The position numbers and the translations under genes were made by a program. This document shows positions 1 through 6,464 of a stretch of DNA of 17,584 nucleotides, one piece after another (position 1 is the first letter of the stretch; every line of letters begins with the position of its first letter). The notes beneath the pieces were generated by a model, which worked only from the letters and a program-made list of their open reading frames with translations, was not told the origin of the DNA and made no database searches. The stretch is from Candidatus Nanoanaerosalina archaeon (GTDB lineage Archaea; Nanohalarchaeota; Nanosalinia; Nanosalinales; Nanoanaerosalinaceae), in contig JALDAH010000017.1 in assembly GCA_022729275.1 (NCBI GenBank), positions 1 through 17,584 on the forward strand, read 5' to 3'.

Positions 1-241
1 CCTCAAATAATTTCTCCAAACTGTCTCCTGTGGATCCTGTTTTAAGAGTTTCAAAACCAATTTCATTTTCTATTTGTTCAAGGTATCTATAAAATGTGGG
101 ACAGCCAGCCACCACGATTTCCTTTTCTTCAATAACTTCATCCGAAGAATCGTGCTCTCTAGTTCCTATTACCGTTAAAAAACCGATTAGTATTAGAGCA
201 ACAAATCCGATAAAAAAGTACTTTTTCTTGCTTTCAATCAT
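1..241 (-). CDS. Partial exported or membrane-anchored protein (N-terminal 80 residues)
   Basis: Reading leftward from an ATG at 241 the frame stays open to the window edge, so only the N-terminus is visible. Residues 1-7 are polar and lysine-rich. Residues about 8-26 form one hydrophobic segment that could be a signal peptide or an anchor. An acidic linker follows, then a segment starting IVVAGCPTFYRYL and continuing to KTGSTGDSLEKLFE. A beta strand followed by a Ser/Thr/Gly-rich turn recalls the first lobe of periplasmic-type solute-binding proteins, but that is a guess from a short piece. The gene diverges from the membrane protein at 374. The family stays open because the C-terminal part is missing. 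Confidence 0.6.
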   Translation of the reverse strand, partial: MIESKKKYFFIGFVALILIGFLTVIGTREHDSSDEVIEEKEIVVAGCPTFYRYLEQIENEIGFETLKTGSTGDSLEKLFE

Positions 242-373
242 TGAGATAAAATTATAGTTTAATTTTCAAATATCTGTCCGACATTTTATCAGTCTTGAGA
301 ATTATTTGGAACTAACAAACTTTTTTTAAATTAGAAAACCTATTAAATCATAATTTCAAACGTGGTCTGGTAG

Positions 374-1099
374 ATGATGGAATTTAGAAATATTTTTGCG
401 GGTTTCTTGACAAGTTTCTTAGTTTTATCTATATTGACCGGATTTGTTACTTCAACAGTTTATACCATGACCTCTGAAGAATCTCTTGAAGAAATTACAA
501 CGATTATGCTGAGGAATCAAATAGAATCAGAGTTAGGTGAAGGTTTTATTACTGATTTGGAGAGTGGTGAAATAGAATGTGAAGAGTTAGAAGACGAATT
601 CTATAGGTTACCGTATGAATGTGAAGTAATTGCAGAAGAAGGGTTTAAAGAGGCTTTTTCTTCTGAAATAGAGGAAATGATGTTGGAGATGGAGGATCTG
701 CAGGAGATTAACAATCACAGCAGGGATTTAAGATTAGGTTCTTTCTTTTTCTCAGCTATGCTGGTGCTTCTGATATTTTTCTTTGTAAAACCGACGTCGA
801 AAGCTCTCAAATACTTGGGGATAGTAGCATTGATGATAGGTATTTTGTTGTTCTTTTCAGAGATACTGATCCATCAAGGTATAACAATAGCCATGGAAAA
901 CACTCTGGATACAGCAGAAGAAGTACCTGAAGAAGTATATTTAGCTTTTGAAGACACTTTAGAGGATATAATTGAGATGGAAGTTATACAGAAAGAGTTT
1001 GAAAGAGCTAGAAATACGGGTATTGCTTTCTTTGCATCAGGATTTTTGTTGGTATTCATATATGGTTTTAAGGATAAAGTTATCGAAAGGATATCTTAG
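374..1099 (+). CDS. Four-helix membrane protein of unknown function
   Basis: This 241-residue protein is not one I recognise. It shows hydrophobic segments at about residues 8-29, 122-138, 147-167 and 215-232. Two acidic loops separate them: a long one (30-120, with Cys69 and Cys83) and a shorter one (168-212). The pattern helix, acidic loop, helix appears twice, so an internal duplication of topology is possible, although I see no clear sequence repeat. If the N-terminus is cytoplasmic, both acidic loops lie outside the cell and the two cysteines could form a disulfide. Two ATGs occur in tandem (374 and 377). A TATA-like TATTAAAT at 341-348 suits a leaderless start. It sits just upstream of copA on the same strand, but copA has its own promoter and operator. 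Confidence 0.75.
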   Translation: MMEFRNIFAGFLTSFLVLSILTGFVTSTVYTMTSEESLEEITTIMLRNQIESELGEGFITDLESGEIECEELEDEFYRLPYECEVIAEEGFKEAFSSEIEEMMLEMEDLQEINNHSRDLRLGSFFFSAMLVLLIFFFVKPTSKALKYLGIVALMIGILLFFSEILIHQGITIAMENTLDTAEEVPEEVYLAFEDTLEDIIEMEVIQKEFERARNTGIAFFASGFLLVFIYGFKDKVIERIS

Positions 1100-1169
1100 T
1101 TCTAACACGTTTCTCTGGTTTTTATAAAATATATTATGGTTATTTATGTATAGAAAGAGTTAAAAGTAT

Positions 1170-1186
1170 ATATCATAATATGATAT
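1170..1186. promoter_or_regulatory. Operator-like dyad at the copA promoter
   Basis: The sequence ATATCATAATATGATAT has 7-bp perfect inverted arms (ATATCAT/ATGATAT) around AAT. It begins inside the TATA-like stretch GTATATATC, which is centred about 26 nt before the ATG at 1196, and it ends 9 nt before that ATG. A bound protein would block promoter access. Close relatives of this dyad occur at 3629-3645 and 5206-5222. Confidence 0.6.
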
Positions 1187-1195
1187 GTGGTCTTA

Positions 1196-3613
1196 ATGAC
1201 TAGTGAAAAAATAGTGGAAGTAGGGGGTATGTCATGCGCCTCCTGCGTCAAAACTCTCGAAAAGGCTTTCCTGAATATTGATGGCGTCCAAAAAGCCGAG
1301 GTCAATCTGGTTAATGGGACGGCCAAAATAGAATTTTTGGAAGATGCTGTATCGATAGAAGATTTACAGGAGGCTGTAGAGTCTTCAGGTTACAGATTTA
1401 TAGGTGAAAAAGGAGGACTAAAAAACACCGAATTTTTCGTTGAAGGTATATCCTGCTCTTCTTGTGTTGGCACAATAGAGAAGACTTTAAGAGAGGTTGA
1501 AGGTGTTATAGAGGTTGATATAAGACATGAAACAGGTTTAACAAATATAAAATTTGATAGTGGAACTGTTTCTCTTAAAGCTATTGAAAACGAGTTGAAA
1601 AAAACAGGGTTTTCAATAAGGAAAAAATCTGAGAATGAAGAGATAGATTCATCAAGAGAAAGGATGAAGATAGCCTGGATAGTAACTATACCCCTTTTTC
1701 TTTGGATGCTGCCCTCCATGTTTTTTGGTTTGACATGGCCCAACGAATTTATTTTTAACATGGGGATGATTATCCTGGCAACCCCTGTTCTTTTTTATGC
1801 GGGAAGAGACACTTTCAAAAGCGCTTTCAAAAGCTTATCAAAAAAATCCGCAAACATGGATGTTCTTATAGCCATGGGTTCCTTAGCCGGTTTTCTAACC
1901 GGTTTATTCGCTTTTTTCACACCTCTATTGAATTTTTCGGGTGTTGGAGCAATGATAATGACCTTCCATCTAACAGGAAGATTTATTGAGGCTAAAGTGA
2001 AAGGGAAGACATCCGAATCCATTAGGAAACTGATGGAGCTCGAGGCCTCAACCGCCAATATAAAGGTTGACGGTGAGATAAAAGAAGTACCTGTGGATAA
2101 GGTGAAACCAGGCGATCTTATGGTTGTGAGACCTGGTGAAAAGATACCCACAGACGGTGAAGTTGTAGAGGGTTTTTCAGCTGTTGATGAATCAATGGTT
2201 TCGGGAGAATCAGTTCCTGTCAACAAGGAAAAAGGCGATGAAGTGATTGGCGCCACTGTTAATCAGAACGGTGTTTTAACCATCAGGGCGACAAAGGTAG
2301 GGGAAGAAACGTTTCTATCGCAGGTCATAGATATGGTTGAAAGAGCTCAGGCATCGAATGTCCCTATACAACAACTGGCTGACAAAGTAACAGCTTTTTT
2401 CGTGCCTTTTGTAATCTTCACAGCTCTTTTGGCCTTTATCAGCTGGAACATCTTTCCCGGAATAATGGAGACAGTAGCTATCTTTTTCCAGGAAATATTT
2501 CCATGGATAGATCTTTCGATGACGCCTTTAATGCTGGGAGTTTTTGCGGGTATGGCTACTTTGGTAATAGCCTGTCCATGTGCTCTGGGCCTGGCGATGC
2601 CAACAGCTTTAATGGCAGGAAGCGGTAAAGGCGCAGAGAATGGAATTCTTATTAGGAATGGTGATGCCATACAGTTAATTAAAGATGTTGAGAAAATCGT
2701 TTTTGATAAGACAGGTACTTTAACAAAGGGAGAGATGGAGGTTACGGATATAATCGGAGGAGAAAACGTTCTTGAAATAGCAGGTTCCGTTGAAACAGTC
2801 TCAGAACATCCCTTGGGTAAGGCTATAGTTGAAAAGGCTGTTGAAGAAGGCAAAGATTTGAAGGAACCTAAAGATTTTGAAGCAATACCTGGTAAAGGTA
2901 TAAAAGCAAATATAGATGGTAAGAAAGTTTTAATAGGATCTGAAAAACTCTTTTATGATAAAAAAATCTCCAATAGTGAATTTAAGGAGGATTTAAGAAG
3001 ACTTCAATCAGAAGGGAAATCTGTGAGTATTTTAAGTTATGATGAAGATATTATAGGTCTTTTGGCTTTATCGGATGTCCTGAAGGAAGATGCTGAAAAA
3101 ACTGTTTCAAAACTTAAAGAGATGGGCATGGAATGTTTGATGATAACAGGAGATAATGAGAGAACAGCGAAAGCAGTCGCTTCCAAGTTAGGTATTTCAG
3201 GTGTTTTATCTGAAGTACTTCCCGGTGAAAAGGCTGATGAGATAAAGCGTTTACAGGAGGAAGGTAATAAAGTGAGTATGGTTGGTGATGGTATAAATGA
3301 TGCACCAGCTCTTGTTCAGTCAGATGTTGGTATTGCGATAGGATCCGGAACTGATATAGCAATCGAATCCGGTGATGTTGTTCTTATGAAGGATGAACTT
3401 GGAGATGTGGTAAAATTTGTGAAGCTTTCTGAATCTATTTTTTCCAAGATAAAGCAGAACCTCTATTGGGCATTTGGTTACAATGTTTTGATGATTCCAT
3501 CTGCATTTTTTGGAATAATTCACCCGATTTTTGCGCCTGTAGCGATGGCATTAAGCTCTATATCTGTTGTATTAAATTCTAGTAGATTGAAAAAGCTGGA
3601 GTTATCTTTTTAA
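1196..3613 (+). CDS. copA: Cu+-exporting P-type ATPase (CopA, P1B-1)
   Basis: This 805-residue protein pumps monovalent copper out across the cell membrane using ATP. Two heavy-metal-associated domains come first, with CASC at residues 14-17 and CSSC at 87-90. The actuator domain carries SGES. The membrane copper site is the CPC motif at 460-462. The catalytic aspartate is D504 in DKTGT, the SEHPLG motif gives the HP of the nucleotide domain near 538, and GDGIND marks the hinge. The last helices contain YN and MALSSISVVLNS, the signature of Cu+ rather than Zn2+ or Cd2+ pumps. I chose the ATG at 1196 over the in-frame GTG at 1187 because the latter touches the operator and because a TATA box lies at leaderless distance from 1196. 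The length is normal for a two-HMA CopA. It is probably derepressed by copper. Confidence 0.95.
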   Translation: MTSEKIVEVGGMSCASCVKTLEKAFLNIDGVQKAEVNLVNGTAKIEFLEDAVSIEDLQEAVESSGYRFIGEKGGLKNTEFFVEGISCSSCVGTIEKTLREVEGVIEVDIRHETGLTNIKFDSGTVSLKAIENELKKTGFSIRKKSENEEIDSSRERMKIAWIVTIPLFLWMLPSMFFGLTWPNEFIFNMGMIILATPVLFYAGRDTFKSAFKSLSKKSANMDVLIAMGSLAGFLTGLFAFFTPLLNFSGVGAMIMTFHLTGRFIEAKVKGKTSESIRKLMELEASTANIKVDGEIKEVPVDKVKPGDLMVVRPGEKIPTDGEVVEGFSAVDESMVSGESVPVNKEKGDEVIGATVNQNGVLTIRATKVGEETFLSQVIDMVERAQASNVPIQQLADKVTAFFVPFVIFTALLAFISWNIFPGIMETVAIFFQEIFPWIDLSMTPLMLGVFAGMATLVIACPCALGLAMPTALMAGSGKGAENGILIRNGDAIQLIKDVEKIVFDKTGTLTKGEMEVTDIIGGENVLEIAGSVETVSEHPLGKAIVEKAVEEGKDLKEPKDFEAIPGKGIKANIDGKKVLIGSEKLFYDKKISNSEFKEDLRRLQSEGKSVSILSYDEDIIGLLALSDVLKEDAEKTVSKLKEMGMECLMITGDNERTAKAVASKLGISGVLSEVLPGEKADEIKRLQEEGNKVSMVGDGINDAPALVQSDVGIAIGSGTDIAIESGDVVLMKDELGDVVKFVKLSESIFSKIKQNLYWAFGYNVLMIPSAFFGIIHPIFAPVAMALSSISVVLNSSRLKKLELSF

Positions 3614-3628
3614 ATATACCTACAGAAT

Positions 3629-3645
3629 GTATCTAATAAAGATAT
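3629..3645. promoter_or_regulatory. Operator-like dyad at the DUF411 promoter
   Basis: GTATC-TAATAAA-GATAT has the same 5-7-5 layout as the dyads at 1170 and 5206, with one mismatch in the outer base. It lies about 20 nt downstream of the TATA-like TTTTTAAATAT at 3606-3616, so it should cover the transcription start of the DUF411 operon. A second overlapping palindrome, AGATATATCT, occupies 3640-3649. Confidence 0.5.
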
Positions 3646-3667
3646 ATCTCTAATGGAGTGTGATATT

Positions 3668-4126
3668 ATGAAAAAAATCTTTGTATTGACGGTTTTTTCT
3701 GGAATCCTAGGCTTTTTTTTGTTATTTGGATCAATAAGTACAGGTGGAGAAACAACCATAGAAGGTGTTGAAGAGGCTGTCGTGTATCTTGATCCGGACT
3801 GTGGTTGCTGTTTAAATCACGCAAGATATCTTGAATCATCTACAGACATCGATGTAGAAATTGTTACGAATGGATACCATGATATCGATATTCCTAGAGC
3901 ACTTCAGAGCTGTCATACAACTGTTATAGGAGATTATGCTGTAGAAGGTCATATACCGGTTGAAGCGTTTGAAAAACTATTTGAGGATAACATAGATTGG
4001 GATGGTATAGCCCTTCCAGGTATGCCGTCCGGTTCTCCAGGAATGGGTGGATCGAAAACCGAGGACTTTGAGATTTTCAAGTTTGACTCTTCTGAAGAAA
4101 CTTTTGAGACTTTCATGGTGCTGTAA
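3668..4126 (+). CDS. Secreted DUF411 family copper-homeostasis protein
   Basis: This 152-residue protein carries the DUF411 signatures in order: CGCC with cysteines at 45, 47 and 48, SCHT at 81-84, EGH with His95, and the methionine/glycine-rich GMPSGSPGMG at 118-127. DUF411 proteins, including those named CopG in some bacteria, have a thioredoxin-like fold and act in copper handling outside the cytoplasm. Residues 1-22 are a hydrophobic export signal. An ATG at 3653 lies in the same frame, but the 3668 start is better: GGAGTGTGAT precedes it at Shine-Dalgarno distance, and MKKIF is a typical signal-peptide start. It follows copA and is 1 nt from the next gene, so the two share a transcript. 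Copper binding itself is inferred from the family. Confidence 0.9.
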   Translation: MKKIFVLTVFSGILGFFLLFGSISTGGETTIEGVEEAVVYLDPDCGCCLNHARYLESSTDIDVEIVTNGYHDIDIPRALQSCHTTVIGDYAVEGHIPVEAFEKLFEDNIDWDGIALPGMPSGSPGMGGSKTEDFEIFKFDSSEETFETFMVL

Positions 4127-4127
4127 G

Positions 4128-4661
4128 ATGATCATTAAACTAGTCTTTATGATGTTTGTCTTGTTGTTATTGAATGGAATGGTTGTTGCTCATTGTCCAC
4201 TTTGCACTGCTGGTGTTGGTGTAGGTGCTGCACTAGCATCTTGGCTGGGAGTTGATGTAATGATACTAGGACTTTTTGTAGGCGGATTCTCAATTTTGAT
4301 GGGTTTCATGATGGATAAGTTACTAAGAAAGAAATTCGGGGATAAATTCAAGTATCAGAAACAATTTTTGGGCCTTTTTTCGTTTTTACTTACGGTTCTA
4401 CCTATTATGAATGCTTTTACAGAAAGCATTAGTTTACCAGTATATCTCTTTGGTAACTATGGATCAACCTTTTACAGGACTTACATTATAAACGGGTTTC
4501 TTCTTGGAGGTATTGTAGGAGGTTTAATAGTTCTTTTGATACCTCTTTTGAGCAAAAAATTATCATCAATCCGTGAAGAGACATTTCCTTTCCAGACTAT
4601 GGCATTGACATTTTTGTCTCTGATTGTAGTAGGTATAATTTTTCAGTTGTTTCTTGTTTGA
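4128..4661 (+). CDS. Multi-pass membrane protein with N-terminal HCPLC motif, possible copper partner
   Basis: The frame could be opened further upstream to 4047, but that would overlap the DUF411 gene. The ATG at 4128 comes 1 nt after its stop and has GGTG 7 nt upstream, so I use it (177 residues). Residues 1-21 form a signal-peptide-like segment ending VVA, a good signal peptidase site. That would leave His22-Cys23-Pro-Leu-Cys26 at the very N-terminus of the mature protein. About four further hydrophobic segments follow, near 30-62, 78-98, 120-142 and 155-175, with a basic cytoplasmic-type loop after the first. I recall similar HCPLC membrane proteins in other archaea but no assigned function. 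The operon with DUF411 and the CxxC plus His suggest copper or thiol chemistry at the membrane; this is inference. Confidence 0.8.
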   Translation: MIIKLVFMMFVLLLLNGMVVAHCPLCTAGVGVGAALASWLGVDVMILGLFVGGFSILMGFMMDKLLRKKFGDKFKYQKQFLGLFSFLLTVLPIMNAFTESISLPVYLFGNYGSTFYRTYIINGFLLGGIVGGLIVLLIPLLSKKLSSIREETFPFQTMALTFLSLIVVGIIFQLFLV

Positions 4662-4663
4662 TA

Positions 4664-5191
4664 TCAGGTTTCTATGCAGCAGTCCACTGCTTTCTTAACA
4701 AAGTTTTTGGCTTTTTCGATCAGATTATCTTTGTTTTCATCGTTTTTTATATCCTCTTCGTTATTTTTTTCTCTAATTGAATCAGTTATTTCATCCTTAA
4801 ACCCCTCTTTATCGTTCAACTTGATCTGCCAGAACAGAGAGTAAAGTTCAAATGCTCTCTCGTATGCTTCTTTGTAGTTTATGTTGTTATTTTCTTTGAG
4901 TTTGTTGCCGGTTTCAATAAGCCTCATCGATGCGGCGAGTAAGTGTTTGGAGATACACCATTCTTCGGCTTCAGTTTCTCCGAGAAGCTTTTCCATCATG
5001 TCTGTACGGATTTTCCTAATTTCTTCCATCATATCAAGATATTTTTCATCGGACGTCTTCATCCTGCTAAAATACAGATGTTCTTCGAGTGAGATAAGAT
5101 TCATAACACCGATTGAAAGGTCTTCATCCCTTGATATGTCCAGTTTATCAATCTTTTGTAATGATTTATCTACAAGATCTTCTTTTTCCAT
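4664..5191 (-). CDS. Alpha-helical soluble protein of unknown function in the copper region
   Basis: This protein has 175 residues from the ATG at 5191; a TTG nine bases earlier is also in frame. It has no signal peptide or membrane segment and reads as a helical bundle. Residues 26-125 look like a conserved core, with EEH at 36-38, the stretch WCISKH containing Cys79 and His83, and an aromatic helix ending ELYSLFWQ. A charged low-complexity linker follows (about 128-158), then a lysine-rich helix ending CCIET. Clustered Glu, His and Cys could bind metal, but no family motif proves it. It converges on the gene at 4128 with 2 nt between stop codons and diverges from the PadR-TRASH regulator. 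Its likely TATA box lies within the dyad at 5206-5222, which ties it to the putative copper regulon. Confidence 0.75.
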   Translation of the reverse strand: MEKEDLVDKSLQKIDKLDISRDEDLSIGVMNLISLEEHLYFSRMKTSDEKYLDMMEEIRKIRTDMMEKLLGETEAEEWCISKHLLAASMRLIETGNKLKENNNINYKEAYERAFELYSLFWQIKLNDKEGFKDEITDSIREKNNEEDIKNDENKDNLIEKAKNFVKKAVDCCIET

Positions 5192-5205
5192 TCTCAACAA
5201 CCCTT

Positions 5206-5222
5206 ATATCTTATTATGATAT
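5206..5222. promoter_or_regulatory. Operator-like dyad between the regulator and the divergent helical gene
   Basis: ATATCTTATTATGATAT differs from the copA dyad at only two central positions and keeps both ATATC and GATAT arms and the 7-nt gap. On the minus strand it overlaps the TATA-like stretch about 26 nt before the ATG at 5191. For the rightward regulator it lies just upstream of the TATA box TTTTAAATA at 5230-5238. One site could therefore control both directions, including autoregulation. Confidence 0.6.
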
Positions 5223-5258
5223 ATCAATGTTTTAAATATGGTTCATTAATTTTTGTCT

Positions 5259-5669
5259 ATGCCTGTAAAAGTAAGAAACATGGTCAAAATGCTTGTTATA
5301 TTTTCCCTTTGGCAGGGAAAAAAACACGGTTATGAACTCATGAATGAGGTAGAAAAAAAGACAGGTAAGAGACCAAGTGCTTCACAGATATATCCTTTCC
5401 TTGAAAAATTAATGGATAACAATTTAATAGAGGTAGAAGAAGAGGGTGGACGAGGAAAGAAAGTTTACAGACTGACAGAAAAAGGAATAGAATTTGTAGA
5501 GAAAAAACTTGATATATTCTCTGATATAATAGCTGCAACGATCGAAAAAGATCTTTCTGTTTGTGCTCATTGTGGATGTAAGGTATATGAAGGAGGCATA
5601 AAAAAGGTTATAGATGAAGAAGAACTAAAATTTTGCTGTGAACACTGTGCAGAGAGCTACATTTCTTGA
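5259..5669 (+). CDS. PadR-type winged-helix regulator fused to a TRASH metal-binding domain
   Basis: Residues 5-95 of this 136-residue protein form a PadR-like winged helix: HGYELMNEV, then the recognition segment ASQIYPFLEKLMDNNLIE, then the wing GGRGKKVYRLTEKG. Residues 100-136 hold six cysteines at 102, 105, 107, 126, 127 and 130. The pattern C105-x20-C126-x3-C130 matches the TRASH domain, known from archaeal heavy-metal regulators such as the copper-linked CopT/CopR family, where it normally sits beside a different (Lrp/AsnC-type) helix-turn-helix. I use the ATG at 5259, with TTTTAAATA about 25 nt upstream, rather than the TTG at 5253. Its dyad-bearing promoter, shared with copA and DUF411, suggests it senses copper and represses this block. 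The sensing metal is inferred from context. Confidence 0.88.
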   Translation: MPVKVRNMVKMLVIFSLWQGKKHGYELMNEVEKKTGKRPSASQIYPFLEKLMDNNLIEVEEEGGRGKKVYRLTEKGIEFVEKKLDIFSDIIAATIEKDLSVCAHCGCKVYEGGIKKVIDEEELKFCCEHCAESYIS

Positions 5670-5695
5670 CTAGAAATATGCACAAGCTCCTTCTA

Positions 5696-5702
5696 TTTTT
5701 TT
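5696..5702 (+). terminator. T-run after the PadR-TRASH gene
   Basis: A run of seven T residues lies 27 nt past the stop codon and before the promoter of the next gene. Archaeal RNA polymerase commonly terminates at such runs without a hairpin. Confidence 0.4.
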
Positions 5703-5723
5703 GAATCAGAGTTTAAACCTAAA

Positions 5724-5732
5724 TTTTATAAT
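5724..5732 (+). promoter_or_regulatory. TATA box of the small membrane-protein pair
   Basis: TTTTATAAT is centred about 26 nt before the ATG at 5754, the spacing expected for a leaderless archaeal transcript. It lies between two direct copies of TTAAACC at 5713-5719 and 5736-5742. Confidence 0.5.
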
Positions 5733-5753
5733 CAGTTAAACCAATTATAGGTT

Positions 5754-6092
5754 ATGGAATTATTAATAATGAATCAGATGAGGTTCTTGTTTATAACCTT
5801 TTCTGGATCATTAGGTATAATCATAAGTGTACTAGCATTTTCTATATTCCAAATTTTCGAGGAAAATGAGGAGAAAGCCGAAGTTTCTTTTCAGCTACAC
5901 CCCAAAAAAACATACAGAGAGTTCCTTGTGATACTGTTTATGAACGTAGTAATGATGATAGGCTTTATATTTTATACTATATGGGGTATAATTGAGTTCC
6001 CCCTTTCTTGGAACATAGGTATGATAATAGGCATAATTTACATGTTTGTTATGAGCACAATACTGTTTAGATGGTGGAGGCGATTTAGATGA
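5754..6092 (+). CDS. Small three-helix membrane protein of unknown function
   Basis: This 112-residue protein has hydrophobic segments at about residues 9-33, 56-80 and 84-104. A charged cytoplasmic-type linker (EENEEKAE and a following HPKKTYRE) sits between the first two, and the C-terminus is arginine- and tryptophan-rich (RWWRRFR). I recognise no family. Its stop overlaps the start of the next gene in ATGA, so the two are probably translated together and may form a complex. The start at 5754 has a TATA box at leaderless distance. An in-frame ATG at 5769 (before NQMRF) could be used instead. Confidence 0.75.
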   Translation: MELLIMNQMRFLFITFSGSLGIIISVLAFSIFQIFEENEEKAEVSFQLHPKKTYREFLVILFMNVVMMIGFIFYTIWGIIEFPLSWNIGMIIGIIYMFVMSTILFRWWRRFR

Positions 6093-6421
6093 TGCTTGAT
6101 GTGATAATTTATGGTGTATACGGCAGCTTGATGTTTTTCATGGCATCCTTTTACACTATCAAAATTTTATCTAATCTTGAAGATCATCCTGAGATTTCTC
6201 TGACAAACTTTTTCACCAGAAAGGAGACACCTAAGGTTTTCAAAATACTCAGCATATCTGCATCGGTTCTGACAATTGGTTATACTTTCAATATGATCGG
6301 AAGCCTTTTCGGTTTTTACGTCTCCAACTATATAGTTGTTTTCGTTAATTTCATGATTTTTGTGGTCTTACTGTACTTTTTCAAGGAAGTATACCACATA
6401 ACCAGCAGGGTTACTGAATAA
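6089..6421 (+). CDS. Small three-helix membrane protein, coupled to the preceding gene
   Basis: This 110-residue protein has hydrophobic segments at about residues 5-25, 48-72 and 78-97. A polar stretch (LEDHPEISLTNFFTRKETPK) lies between the first and second. It starts inside the stop codon of the previous gene (ATGA at 6089-6092), and GGTGGAGGCGATT just upstream acts as a good Shine-Dalgarno sequence. Both features indicate coupled translation. I do not recognise the family. Similar size and topology suggest the pair works as a membrane heteromer, with no hint of substrate. A second ATG directly follows the first. Confidence 0.75.
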   Translation: MMLDVIIYGVYGSLMFFMASFYTIKILSNLEDHPEISLTNFFTRKETPKVFKILSISASVLTIGYTFNMIGSLFGFYVSNYIVVFVNFMIFVVLLYFFKEVYHITSRVTE

Positions 6422-6431
6422 TACGAACGAA

Positions 6432-6441
6432 TTTTTTTAAT
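6432..6441 (+). promoter_or_regulatory. TATA box of the rmuC-like gene
   Basis: TTTTTTTAAT is centred about 28 nt before the ATG at 6465 and begins 9 nt after the previous stop codon. The T-run may also serve as a terminator for the upstream pair. Confidence 0.5.
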
Positions 6442-6464
6442 CAGCTCTCCCAATATTTATTATC

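Noticed and set aside
1390..2853. Long minus-strand open frames inside copA
   Set aside because: They mirror the coding frame of copA, lack promoters and ribosome sites, and encode serine/proline-rich sequence typical of antisense shadows.
3649..3666. A fourth copper dyad between ATATC (3644-3648) and GATAT (3662-3666)
   Set aside because: The gap is 13 nt in place of 7, and the 3629-3645 site fits the shared spacing better.
4047..4127. Upstream extension of the HCPLC membrane protein
   Set aside because: It overlaps the DUF411 gene by 80 nt, is rich in Lys/Arg/Leu as an out-of-frame reading, and hides a good signal peptide and ribosome site at 4128.
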